Assembly (NCBI GenBank): GCA_022575985.1
Contig: JAKSXM010000132.1
Coordinates: 12,958,001-13,022,000 of the forward strand
From: Anagrus nilaparvatae
Taxonomy: Eukaryota; Arthropoda; Insecta; Hymenoptera; Mymaridae
DNA length: 64,000 nt
Direction: 5' to 3'
Below the pieces are notes generated by a model. The model worked only from the letters and a program-made list of their open reading frames with translations. It did not search any database and had not been told where the DNA came from. Position numbers and translations under genes: made by a program. Of the stretch, positions 11,331-24,052 are shown in pieces; positions within the stretch are counted from its first letter, which is position 1, and each line of letters begins with the position of its first letter.

Positions 11331-14060
11331 GCATAGCTGATGCAAGAGTAGATATGAAACATAACATGTAATTATATGGATTTAGATAATTAAAAATGAT
11401 ACTCCTGGATATAATTTGATGTAAATTTTGCAAACTTTAAAAAATTTAACACTTCTTGCTATTGTGAGTGATTTACTCAAATGAATATACTCAGCATTAG
11501 ATTTAACAAGAATAAGTTGCAAAAATTTTTTTTAGAAAATTGAGTACAATAAGTAGGTTATGTTATCACTTTTAAATTTAATTTTGCAAACTTTCAAATA
11601 ATTTAGTAATTTGATTCACCTTATTATACTTGTTGAATAATGCAAAAATTAAATTAAAAACTGTATTCATAAAATTAACCTCCAAACAATAAAATAAAGT
11701 AAATTCACGTGGCATTTTCAAACAAAATAATATTTTAAAAGCACTTTTAATTTAATATAACAGAAATTAAAATAATTTTGAACCATTATCCAAATTATAC
11801 TAAATTAATAATTAATACACAAACAAAACAAAACTTAAAGAAAAAAAAATTAAAAAAAAAAAAGAAAAATACAAGAATTAGCTTCTAGTTAGCTTTAAGG
11901 TGGCGCGCAAGATGAAATCGAACTAGAATCGAATTCTAGAGTCTCTAAATCGAACTTTGATGTACACCGAAAAAAAAATATTCAAGAGTAGATATAAAAA
12001 TATTATACTTTAATTAAATCAAAATATAAATGATATTCGATTATAAACGTTTTTAATACCTTTTGATATTTAAAAAAACCTTTAATTAACTGTTTTTATG
12101 CATTCTATAACTTTTATGAATATTTTTCAACTCGAAGATCAAGAAACAATACTTTTAATATTAACACGAATAAAATTTGCATGATCGAAAAAGAACAATA
12201 AGCTATCTTACATATATACACATACAAATATACAATACAGCGATAAAAGAATTTTAGGTTCAACCGCGCGAGAATCAACGAATCAAATTCTTTGGGTCAA
12301 AAATATTTTTTATTACAATAAAGAGTGCGGGGGCGGCGAAAGGCGATATGAAAAAAAAAAAGAAACCAAGCGGAAGCGAAAAGAATTCTATAAAAAAAGA
12401 TGCGGTATAATATGCGAGCATGTATTTATGTATGTAATATGAAATAGATTTAAAAGAGCACACAAAAATATTGGAATTTGATGGGTGGCCTTCAATAAAA
12501 AAAAAAATTACATGATTTGTGGATGAATTTCACAGGAAATTCATATTTATATTGGTATTTATTTCTGTATGAAAAATTTCAAGAGTACCTAACTATGAAA
12601 TAACTCATGGAGGTATACTTGAAAAATTTTATTTTATAAAATGTTTTTAATGCTTGAACTCTAGATTTTTTATTAAATCCCATTTTTTAATAAGTAGTAT
12701 TCAGGTATTAGTATTTTTTGAATTCAATATTTTACAGAATGCATGAAATTTAAGTGGAAAAAATGTATTATTCATTACTTTCGAGTGTTATTAATTATTT
12801 TTATGATATAATATCAAAAAAAAAATGTTAAGTTTTATTGTAAAATCAAGGTACCTACAGAGAGAGCAGAAATTCAAATATTTTTGTTAATATATTTTTT
12901 TTTAATTTTATGCAAACAATATTACAAAAAATATTTGAATTTTCGCAAAATTTTTGAAAATTTAAAATTCCCCAAAATTTAAAAAAGTCGATAAAATCAA
13001 TTTCACCAATAACGACTTATTTTACCGCCATCGTTCGTCAAACTTTCGCAACATTATTTTATCCTTACGACATATTTTAGCAAAACACCAACAATGGTAA
13101 AATAAATTCATCCCCTGCATTATAATTTTTCCATAAGGGCGATTTTATCCTTTCTCAGCGGGTACTCGATATTATACAGCGCGCTACTTCTTTTGCTTAA
13201 AAGCGCGGCAATAGTATAAAAAGTATACATCGACCGCGCTTGAGGTTACCGACCTGATAGGAATTCTTGGAATAAACAAAATATGCGATTTTTAAAATCT
13301 ATATATGAAATCGAAAACAACTTACAAAAAGTAACAGCAAAACTAAATAATCTATTTTTTTTATTGTTATTTTAATTTACAATCTTAATAGACGAACATC
13401 TAGGATTAAAAAATGATTCATTTAGAATAAAATACGTGTAGTCAAATAAAAAAAGGGGAAGTTGATATTTCCAACTATGAAAAAATTTTCTATAAGTTAG
13501 TGACAGGCAATTTTCCGGTCACTTGTGATACTCTACAATTAGAAAAACTAACCATTTGCGGTATTTTTCCCAATATTTAGACGCTATGCACAATTTTCAA
13601 GAGGTGAACCCCAAAATTAGTAATCCTTGACCCAACAAATGTAAATAGACCAGATCTTGTTACGATTTGTAATTATTGCAAAAATAACCCTCATAAAGAA
13701 CACTTTTTCCTAATAAAGGGCATTCTTCTCTTTTATCCCGAATTTGGTAATTTACAACCTTGAAAATATATAAAGTAAGCTTAATCTTATCATGATATAT
13801 AAATTTTGCAAACAAAACTCAAAGGAGTGCTTTTGTTGATTTTTTTGTTGTTGGTTCTCACTTCCGGGTTAACAAAATTGTTGATAAGCCAAAAACCCTT
13901 GACGATGTGTCTCTTTGAACATTTCAACCGCAATTTAGGGTCGTTCACAAAAAACATAACGCTAAACTTTTCGTTTTTGAGGTACCCGAATGTAATATCA
14001 TGACTTGGTTTGAAACATAGGGAATGACCTACAGCTTCATTTTATATATTAAATTGCGAT
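11331..14060. other. Non-coding AT-rich DNA
   Basis: No gene recognised. CG-containing patches occur at about 12260-12420 and 13140-13265. The second includes GTATAAAAAG (about 13217), which could be a TATA box. Degenerate dispersed-repeat sequence is visible at about 13600-13990 and recurs in diverged form near 22130 and 30600-31000. Confidence 0.4.
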
Positions 14061-14674
14061 CTGGGGCTGGATGCTAAAGTCGTTGTATAGTCTATAGCTT
14101 AAACGTGTAACCTAATACTTAATTTTTATAATATTATTAATGCCCTATAAACTTAACCTATGTTATTTCTATACGGAATATAAAAAACACGTATACGACA
14201 TAAGCCAAGGCAAATGGTATCTGTATTGCATTCTGTGTACACGGACTATGCATCACCAATATGATCTATACTTTTCTATACAGATAGTTGAACAAGTATG
14301 TATAGGACTATACTTAATTTGTATACACCTGTTATAGACCATATAACAACTTTAGCATCCAGCCCCTGGGACTAGATGCTAAAGTCGTTGTATGGTCTAT
14401 AGCAGGTGTATACAAATTAAATATAGTCCTATACATACTTGTTCAACTATCTGTATAGAAAAATATAGATCATATTGAAGTTGTATAGTATATGTACACA
14501 GAATGCAATACAGATACCATTTGCATTGGCTTATGTCGTATACGCGTTTTTTATATTCCGTATAGAAATAACATAGGTTAAGTTTATAGGGCATTAATAA
14601 TATTATAAAAATTAAGTATTCGGTTATACGTTTAAGCTATAGACTATACAACGACTTTAGCATCCAGCCCCTGG
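14061..14674. mobile_element. Head-to-head pair of about 305-bp TIR elements (MITE dimer)
   Basis: Two units (about 14061-14364 and 14366-14674) are near-complete reverse complements. Each unit also has its own terminal inverted repeats of about 37 bases, starting CTGGGGCTGGATGCTAAAGT and ending with its complement ...CATCCAGCCCC. The structure is therefore a MITE next to an inverted copy of itself, or a foldback element. Mirror-image 65-codon open frames in the two arms are a by-product of the repeat, not genes. Confidence 0.75.
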
Positions 14675-17600
14675 GGCATTTTTTTATGTTCATGGAGTAA
14701 GATTTTTCTTCGTCATTTTTATGAAAACACGCATTTTTCGCTAAAATAGGTTTTACGTAACCAAAGTTGAAAACAGATGAAATATGAATTATACTTTACA
14801 AATGGAATTAAAAGTATCCACTGTAAACAGATTTTGGTTCGAAAAGTAAGTTTTTGAGCTAAAAACGGTTCTTTCTGGTAAGAACAGAATTTTAATACAA
14901 GAACCGAGGTTTTTGAAATTAAAAAATGTCTTTTGAAGAAAATTTTATTCCTGCCCTGGGGTAACATTTAAATTTTGTAAAAAGAGAAATTTTAGCCCAT
15001 TCTCAAAATCCATATTACCTCAGAAACACATTTGTCAAAAAATTATTTTGCAAAAAAAATTATTTTGCAATAAAAAATTTTTTTACACGCAAGTACGGCG
15101 GTATTTTGTATACAGCCAAAAAATGAATAATTTATAATTAAATTAATTATACGTATTTAAAATATTAGTAATACGCGAATAAAAAAAATGATAAATAAGT
15201 AGCTAAAACATATAATTTTAACATAAATTAATCTTTTAAGCGGGTAATCCTTTACAAGATTCGCAAATTCAAGTTATATATTATTTCTTTTTTCTTATTT
15301 ACCTCGATCAAAGAAGAGAATCAGAGAGCTGTCGAGCTGCATTCTTACAATATAAGATGCGGGGCTCAATGCGGGGCTACTAGTTTTTCAGGGCACCGGC
15401 CTCTCTCAATATTCTTTCTCATCTCCCGGCATTATTGCCTTGCCACCAATAATGTTTTCTCTCTTATTGCCGCGATCTTTTTAAAATTTTTATTTTTACT
15501 TCTATAATTCTTTTATTTTTTTTTTCTTTTCTCATTCATCACGATCCTTTACTTTATTATTACCCCTTTTTGCTAAAAAAAAACTGCCCACGTTTTATTT
15601 ATTTATTTTATTTTTTTTTTTCTAACATAAACTTCCGTTTTTCAAGGATTTATTTTTTATACAAAACAAAATACTTTAATTTTAAGCAACATTTTTGAAT
15701 GAATTTAAAAAATTTAGTGAGTTAAAAAAAATTGTTTTTTTTGAAAAAGGGCAAAAAGAACCGTATAAACGAAAGTAAGTCCCAAAATTACATTAACCCT
15801 ATGCAAATATAAATAATAATTTATTAACAATTTTAAGCAAAAAAAAAAGCTCGAAAAAAAGATTAATTCGGTTTTTTTTGAAGCAATAAAAAACAAAAAG
15901 ATAAAAAAAATGAAATTCCGCAGTTTGTTTTTTTTTTTATTTGCACACAGCCATTGTAAATATATTTGACTTCAAAATATCTCAAAGCAGTAATTCAAAA
16001 TTAAAACTTTACGTTATTTATTAGAAAATAAAGATAATTTAATGACTTTTATTTGTATTGCAAAAAAATTCAATTTATAAAATTTTTTTTTAGTTTTAAA
16101 AAATATTGAGGCCTCGTCATATATTATTTTAGTTTTCCTAACAACTGAAATTTCATATGATTAATACGTCTTAATATGTGATATGAGTTACTTCATATCA
16201 CTTGCATTAGTATAAAAATTAATTTCAATGGCTGATATATATTTGATTTATTTTTCTGAAAAAATGTCTTAAAAACTTTATAATTAATATAGATTCAAAT
16301 AATTTTACTCTTAAAAAAATATATATTATATATATCAAAAATTTTATTATTGCAGCAACAAAAATTTAACCGAAAATGGTACATATTTTGAAAAAATAAT
16401 TAAAAACCTTGAAATTAAGACTCTGACATATCTAGAAAAGAAATAATTAAAAAGAAACGATTAAAGAATTTTTGAAAACTTGAAGTTTGTTAAAAGTTTT
16501 TGAGACCTATAAAACTTATTTTTATCGAAAATTACAACTTTGATAGCAATTTAAAATTTTTGCTTTGACAAAAATGTCATTTTGGGTCAAAAGTGGGCTT
16601 ATTGACTATAGCCATGAGAGAATTAGTGATAAAGGATTACAGTTTATGGGGCTTCAAATTAGTTTAAAAAAATTTTTTGTAAAGATTGTCCCTGACTTGA
16701 CAATAATTATTTTTAATCCTTTGCATGAATTTTTGATGCAATATTAATATTTTGATTTTTTAAAAAATACAAGCAAATTTCAAGCAGAAAAACCCAAAAT
16801 TGTATTTAAACTAAAACCAAACCATAAAATATTCCATTCTAAATCAGGAAAACCAAAAATTAAATATTCAGAAAAGATAATGAATGAAAAAGACAAGTAA
16901 AAATCAATAAGAAAAAAAAACAACATTACATAAAAGAAAATAAAATTAAGATAAGAAAATGAAAAAAAATAAAGGAAAAAAGACACCGTATTTTTATACT
17001 GTTAACTGATCAAATGGTCGGCTAAAAAATTCTTATAGAAATAAATAAATAAATGAATAAAAAAAAGGAAGAAAAAAAAACTATAAAGGTAAGAGACATG
17101 AAAAAGTTTACTCTTCTTGCCGACTTTCTGAGCCGTTACTTCGACTATATCAGAAAAGACCAACCTCTATAACGACAAGTCGACGCCATATACACGTCTG
17201 TTTTTTTTCTTTGCAAGATAGAAATTTAATGTTTTTTTTTTTTTCATCTGAATGTATAAAAAAAAAGTTTCCTACACACAAATATATTTTAAAGAAGAAA
17301 CGTGCGCCTTGAGCAATAATTTTAAAATTGGCGGTATTTCTAGTATAAATTTTTTTACCGGTGCCTCAGGCAAAATCAACGACCTCGTCCTTTTATAATA
17401 GTATCAGCTGCATTTTTTTAAATCGTTCCAATTATTCAAAACTTAAACTTTTCTTTTTTTTTTCAACAAATTGAAAATTAGATATTTAAGTATTTAGTTC
17501 TTTAGTTTCTTTAAGAAAATGTCTGTTATCGACCTTTAAAAAAAACTCTTTTGTAATAAGTATGTAGGTATTAGTAACTGTCAATCAAATAATTTACTTC

Positions 17601-18587
17601 AAAAGTAGCTAATTATTGATTATTTTTTTTCTATTGATATTAGCCTGGCATTTATTTAAAAAAGTTGTTTGGATTTTGGATTAACGGAAGAAAATAATTG
17701 CCATTTACCATTACAAATAAGATACCAAATATTGCTCATTTAATCACTTTTAGGTGAGTAAAATAACATTATTTCTTATGGGCTTAAAAAATTCAATCCA
17801 TAAGAGCCCATTGATTATTAGAGGGCAATGCTTAGGAGAGATTAATTAATGAGCTAATATTATGGTAATCTTATTTTTTTGGTAAATAGCAAATGAAAAT
17901 AAAAATTTAGTATATTCAAGATTAGGGCATCACGTTGCACCACATTTTAAGGTCGAAAATTATCAAATTTTACTACACTGTAAAAATAATGAATTAAAGA
18001 TTATGCGTAATTGAAAAATGAAAAAAAATTTATTTTTCAAAATTAAAAATTAGTTTTTTTAAAAAATGTTACTGCCTAAATTAATAAATATTTATTTGTT
18101 CAAAACGTTTTGCCAGACCTGCCACCACCAAATAGATTACGACCTAATGGATCTCCATCAAATGGACCATCACCAAATGGAGCACTACCAATAATTTTAT
18201 AATTTCCCAGAATTTTCAGTGACGAATTAAAAAACTAAAATACTATAATTTATAAATAAAAATTGAATAATTATTTTATGTTTTAATTAAAAATTATTAT
18301 AACAATTAATAAAATAACAACAATTTGATACGATAATTATCAAGACAAGTAAGTAATTGATAATTATCTTTATTTAATTATAATTTTATTTTTAAGATAA
18401 AAAAGGAATTTGCTACTTTTATTTACTTTTTATATATTTATATTTTTTAGTTTAATTAATGATAAATTAATTATTAATTTCAAATAAATATTCCTGAATA
18501 TAGAAGTTACTGATATAAATATATATTATAGGTTGTTATTTTAAGTTTTCTGCCCAATAACTTGACGAACCTGACAAAAATTAACGT
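14675..18587. other. Non-coding AT-rich DNA
   Basis: No protein or RNA gene recognised. Content is homopolymer-rich sequence with small less AT-rich patches at 15300-15480, 17100-17200 and 17330-17410. Short open frames here are low complexity. Confidence 0.4.
18103..18203 (+). other. Possible small exon or relic with Pro-Asn-Gly repeats
   Basis: One plus-strand frame reads LPDLPPPNRLRPNGSP followed by SNGPSPNGALPIIL and a stop. The DNA consists of short imperfect repeats of ccatcaaatgga type. Nothing upstream shows a start or signal peptide, so this could be a last exon of a secreted repetitive peptide or simply a minisatellite. Confidence 0.15.
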
Positions 18588-19053
18588 TTAAGAGGGCTGG
18601 ATGTCAGCCATTTTTTCAGCTCTCGGCCAATCAGAGACTTGGTAAAATATTAATTTTAGCAATACGGCTTTAATTATCAATTTAATTAAAAAAGAAAATT
18701 GCTAAATTAATCTACATAAAATGAAAAATGTGGCTCTGCTTTTCTTGGATTTGAGAAAATTTTCCTTCTCCTCCAAAAATGAAATGAAATTGCAACCCCA
18801 ATGTCGTCTGCTTCACTCATTTTTTTGGTTAGAATGTACTGCAGGTTTTCTTTCATTTTTTAAATGAGGAAGAAAATTTTCTCAAGTCTAAGTAAAGCTG
18901 AGCCACATTTTTCATTTTATGCAGATTAATTTGGTAATTTTCTTTTTTAATTTAATTTAAAATTAAAGCCGTATTTTGGTGGCCAAAATTAATATTTTAC
19001 CTAGTCTCTGATTGGTCGAGAGCTGAAAAAATGGCTGACAAGCAGCCCTCTTA
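18588..19053. mobile_element. Foldback/MITE with about 190-bp inverted arms
   Basis: The left arm (about 18588-18775) starts taagagggctgg and the right arm (about 18860-19053) ends with its complement. They remain clearly complementary with scattered mismatches around an about 85-base centre. There is no coding capacity. The outer sequence taagagggct/agccctctta marks the termini. Confidence 0.7.
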
Positions 19054-20397
19054 ATAACCTATGGCTCTGGTACAAAAATATTTTCGACTTTTATCTTTTT
19101 TTTTTAAATAAATTATTTAATAATAGAAATATTTATTTTACACAAATTCGAAGATTTACAAGGGTATAAATTTTGGGTTCAATTGGGTTCAATGCTAGGT
19201 CCTGTAATCGCATTTGTTAAAAATGCATTTTTTTCAGTAGCCAATATAATGACTTTATTCCAATTTTGAAAGGCTTCATTGTTGCTATTAGCAATAGCTT
19301 AGAAAAAAAAACATTGCCAAAATAATCATTTCTAAGACCCATTTAAGAAGGTGCTATTATTTACTAAGGGCAATAATGGCGGTCTCTCAAAGCTGGTATA
19401 CAGTCATTATTGCCCGCTAGTATATAAAATAATATTATTCAATTTTTAATAGTTCGTTAAAATTGTTGGTTACGTTTAAAAAAAAACTGAATAGAATTTG
19501 ATACCGGCATACCTTTAGAATTAGTAATACCAGGAACAGATGATACTTTACACACACACAGAATATTAATATAAATTATTAACGCCAAAATTAGTTGTAG
19601 CTAAACATACATAATATGATAAATGAAAAAAGTTTATTCCAGAAACTAATTATAATATGAATGAAGAAGTATAGGGATTCAGAATATTGTGTATGGTAAG
19701 GAGCTTAACTTTTAAAACCGACTGCCATTCATGTTTAAAAGAATTATATCGGCTCTTTTTTATATATAATGAGCTAAGCTGTCTCATGTTTAAAAAATTT
19801 CTTTCATCAAAAAAATTACAACAATAAATTTACATGTAAGTTTATAATGAATGATGAATTGATTATTGAAGCAGTTATTTTTCAATTTAAACATCATATC
19901 GGTACCAGGAATGTATAAAAATTTATGTGTTTTTGAACTTGACTTTTTTGCACATAAATTTATTTTTAAATCTAATCAATTTTTTCAAAAATATTATTAT
20001 CTATTCAGAACTCGAAGGTGGATCTAGAAAATTTTTTGGGGTTGTTATCTGGAATCTATACAAAATTTGCTAAAAAAGGTTCTTAAATATTTTTTTTTGC
20101 GGGGGGGGGGGGCAATCTGGTGTTCATGGTATTCGAAATTTGTGGAATGGCCCCTGGTTTTCAGATTGATTATTCAAAACTAATCTAAATAAGGGACTTA
20201 ATCAATTGTACTCCTCAATATTTAACTTCCTAGCTCTCAAATCGATTAATGCACTATCAAACTTTTTCAGCACTCCTCAATTTCTAGATAAAATGTTGAA
20301 ACAATTATGAAAAATCCCTAAGGAATCTTGATAAAAAAATTTTTTTTGAAAAAAATTTAAAAAATAAAGGTACATTGCAAAATATCTTCTAGTACCT
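19054..20397. other. Non-coding AT-rich DNA with a G tract
   Basis: No gene seen. A poly-G run lies at about 20100-20112. Other sequence is AT-rich and unrecognised. Confidence 0.4.
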
Positions 20398-20750
20398 ATT
20401 TCAATACATTTCATGGGCTTTCTCAAGGTCTTTCCAATGTCAAAGACTACAAGGTCACAAAATTTGAAATCTAGGTCCAAAAAAACATATTTGAGGCCAA
20501 TAAATCTTGTCATGGTTTAGAGTAGTAATTTATTCAAGAATTTATCTAACACCTCTCTAACACCACTAATCAATCTAAAGACCCTTAAATTGAGAAAATA
20601 TGCCCCTTATTTCGGGTATCTTTGTAATATACACAAACCATGATAAGATTTTTTGGCCTCGAATAAGTTTTTTTGAACCTAGATTTCAAATTTTGTGTCC
20701 TTGTAGTCTCTGACATTGGAAAGACCTTGAGAAAAAAAACCCATGAAGTA
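20398..20750. mobile_element. Inverted repeat element, arms about 115 bp
   Basis: The arm at about 20398-20520 (catgggctttctcaaggtct ... catggtttagag) reappears inverted at about 20637-20750, with a spacer of about 115 bases. Identity is high but not perfect. There is no coding capacity, and it is likely a non-autonomous DNA element. Confidence 0.6.
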
Positions 20751-20838
20751 TATTAAAATAAAAGCAAAAAAATTTTTTTTTTCAAAAATGTAGGTCAAAT
20801 AATTACGTTATTGTTTTTAAGTTTTTGATGGTAAAAAT

Positions 20839-21168
20839 GGGTCTACTCGGAACCTACACATTTCAATCTTGCACATCTATTTTCTTACATATTTTATTAC
20901 ACGAAAAAAATATTACACATTAAATAAATTACCAAAATAAATCTTACACAAGTGTAGGAAAATTAATAATTAAATATTTTATAAATTTTTATATTTTTCA
21001 AATTGTCTTACAATTAAAATTTATAAATTATTTAATTATTAATTTTCCTACACTTGTGTCAGATTTATTTTGGTAATTTATTTAATGTGTAATATTTTTT
21101 TCGTGTAATAAAATGTGTATAAGAAAATAGATGTGCAAGATCGAAATGTGTAGGGTCCGAATAGACCC
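20839..21168. mobile_element. Palindromic MITE, 330 bp
   Basis: The left end gggtctactcggaacctaca is mirrored at the right end, whose complement reads gggtctattcggaccctaca. The arms pair along about 145 bases each with a short central spacer. Only about 88 bases separate it from the preceding inverted repeat. Confidence 0.75.
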
Positions 21169-23397
21169 GTAAAAATTTATTAATCAGTTTTGATAACTTT
21201 TTTATTGTAATAATTTTATTACTACATAAGTAAGTATGTTGGAGAAGAAGCCCACAACTTCAATCCTTGATTAAAAAAATAACTTAATTAGCAAATCATA
21301 TTTGGTTAAAACTGATATCATGTTTTTAAAATAAATCAGACGGTTTGCTTTTGATGGTTGAAAATTTTAATCCTCTTCTTGACTAAAATTTATTGCCTAC
21401 ATTGACTGTATATTTTGCAAAAAAAGTAATTACCCGGTAATTACATTTATAACGCATAATTTCCTACTTTATTAAAAACTGAAAATGTATAAAATATTTA
21501 CTTCTTACTCCAGTCAAATCATGGAAGGGGTTGTTTTTGGCAATCAAGATGAGAACAGGTCAATAACTAAGACTTTTTGTAATTTGTCTAACGTTTCTAA
21601 AAAGTTTCTAAAACGTTTCCATGCAAAAAAAATTTGTTTACATTAAATTTTTTTTTTTTAAGTTTTTTTTACTAAAAATTGTTTTTTGTTGTAAATAAGA
21701 TGAAAAAGCAAAAATAGCAAAAAAATCCAGAAAGAATCAAAAATTTTAATTTTTTTTAATTTTTACTTTAAAAACTCGAAACGTTTTAGAAACGTTTACT
21801 CTAGTTTGCATTGAAACGTGGAAATAAATCATGACCAGATTTGTTGGCCCAAATATGTTTTTTGGATTTAGATTTCAAATTTTGTGGCCTTAAAACTTAA
21901 AAATTAATTTGAAAAATTTTCAAAACACCCTTAAAATAGTTAAAAATTCCGCCTTTTAAGGGGTTATTATTCAATATTCGCAAGATTTGAGAATTTTTCA
22001 CTTAAAGACCCTAAAATTTGACATCTACTATGAAAAAAACGAACTGGAGGCAAAATTTAGTTATGATTCTTATAATTTGCGAAAAAAGAAAAATCATTAC
22101 TAATAAGGGACTCATTTTTTATGCACGGAGCCTTTAAATTCGTAATTAACAGCTCCAAAAATCTATTAAATGGGCTAAATTTTGTTACTGTTTGTAAATA
22201 CTGCAAAAACGTCCTTAAAAAGTGGCGTTTTTTAGCAAATTTAAAGGTATTAGAAGAATTTCACATGAACAAAGCCTAACTTTTTAAAATCTGCGACTCA
22301 AAAAACTCTTAATACATCTTTTTTATCTTGATTGCCAAATGCAATTGCAAAACCGGGGTTTCACTTGAATATATTTCTTGGATCTGCAATTACAAATTTT
22401 TTCACTGACTTTCACTCTTTTTAGTATAATTTACCTTTATATTTCAAACTTTTGATTAAGAAAAAAGAACATATTTTTGATCGTATTTTAACTTAAAATA
22501 TAAAATTTTTTTAGATATTTATAAAGTAATCTAAAAAATTCTCAGACATTCACGTGTTCTTTTCAATGATTTTTATGCAATACAATATAATAACAATAAT
22601 ACATATCCAAATTACTGTTATTTTAATATCAAGCCAAAGCGTTAGCTTTGGATTTATGGGATTGAGGGGGGGCGGTCACGCGACCCTCCATCGCAAGCAA
22701 AAGCTAGCTTTGCTTATATATATCTCTTTTTTTTCTCTCACTCTAAATTCATTGCTTCTAAGTGAGAGGGACATATTTTTACATTTAACTCACGATCGGA
22801 GACGGCTGAGATATCGAATTTTGGTTTGACTTACGTTTTTTTATCGAATTTTTGCGATTTATCGCATTTTTTCGATTTATATCGAAGTTTTTATTTCAGT
22901 TTTTTGATCCAGTAATTATAAGTATAGAAGAGGTATCCTTATAATTTTGAATAAAAATATTTTAAATAAATTTAATAAGGAAAGGGGATTTTTATTCTTT
23001 TCTGTTATTAGGTAATAATAACGCAAGAGTTAGTATACATATAATATTGGTACATGAATTCCTTAAAATATTTTGAATTTTGTATATCCAAATGTATCAG
23101 GAGAACATGAATAAAAATAGATATTTAAAAACGGGCCCGTACAGTCGTAAAATAAAAAAAAAAAATCACAGCTGCTTATAGTATAGATATAATTATGTAA
23201 ATAAAATTCTCGCCGTGATACCGGATACGCGTATACACTCGCATACATATCAACTCATATTGAATATTTGTCATTGCTTGAGGAATCTTAGTGCCCATAA
23301 TTTGGCAGCGTTTTTTATTCATTATTTATAGTTTTATTAAATGCTTCACATAGTTTTTTTTTAAACCTTGCGACTGTTATGATATCTTTACTTACTT
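21169..23397. other. Non-coding DNA with one CG-bearing patch
   Basis: Mostly AT-rich. At 22635-22830 a less AT-rich patch carries ggcggtcacgcgaccctcc and cttatatatatctc, so it could be a promoter or the end of a mobile element. At 23282-23310 lies one of three copies in the window of a motif built on tagtgcc...aatttggcagcg (others at 47524 and 58059). Confidence 0.35.
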
Positions 23398-24052
23398 TAC
23401 CTACTTTTGAAAAAGTATAATATTTTATGGGATTGACACTATATTTTCCTTGCGAATTTTCTGTTATATTTTTTTAAGGATACTTTTTCAAATTAGGCTA
23501 AAGAATTTATTGATATCTAGAAATTAGCCTGGGATGTCTATTTTTTTTAAATATATTTTTTCAAATAAGTCTAAAGAATTTATTGATATCTTGGATTAGC
23601 CTGGGATTCCTAAGATTTTTTTATACATTAGACATCTTAAATTTAAATTACACCTTTTGTTGCTTTTTTTCTATCCCTGCCGGGTCTGTAAGCCAATATT
23701 TTTAATAAAAAGTTTTAGCATTTTGATAATATTTATTATGCATAATTTAATTATTGCCTTACGGATCCGGCAGGGATAGAAAAAAAGCAACAAAAGGTGT
23801 AATTTAAATTTAAGATGTCTAATGTATAAAAAAATCTTAGGAATCCCAGGCTAATCCAAGATATCAATAAATTCTTTAGACTTATTTGAAAAAATATATT
23901 TAAAAAAAATAGACATCCCAGGCTAATTTCTAGATATCAATAAATTCTTTAGCCTAATTTGAAAAAGTATCCTTAAAAAAATATAACAGAAAATTCGCAA
24001 GGAAAATATAGTGTCAATCCCATAAAATATTATACTTTTTCAAAAGTAGGTA
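23398..24052. repeat. Near-perfect 655-bp palindrome (arms about 300 bp)
   Basis: The left arm (about 23398-23697) begins tacctacttttgaaaaagta. The right arm (about 23752-24052) ends with the exact complement. I see almost no mismatch over about 300 bases, and only about 55 bases separate the arms. Each arm contains two related segments of about 70 bases (taaagaatttattgatatct ... tagcctggga). Such identity suggests a recent origin, arm-to-arm gene conversion, or an assembly artefact. It would fold into a long hairpin if transcribed. Confidence 0.85.

Noticed and set aside
14140..14594. Two mirror-image 65-codon open frames with nearly identical products
   Set aside because: They are the two arms of an inverted repeat element. 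The product is unlike any protein and the frames exist only because the DNA is duplicated in reverse.
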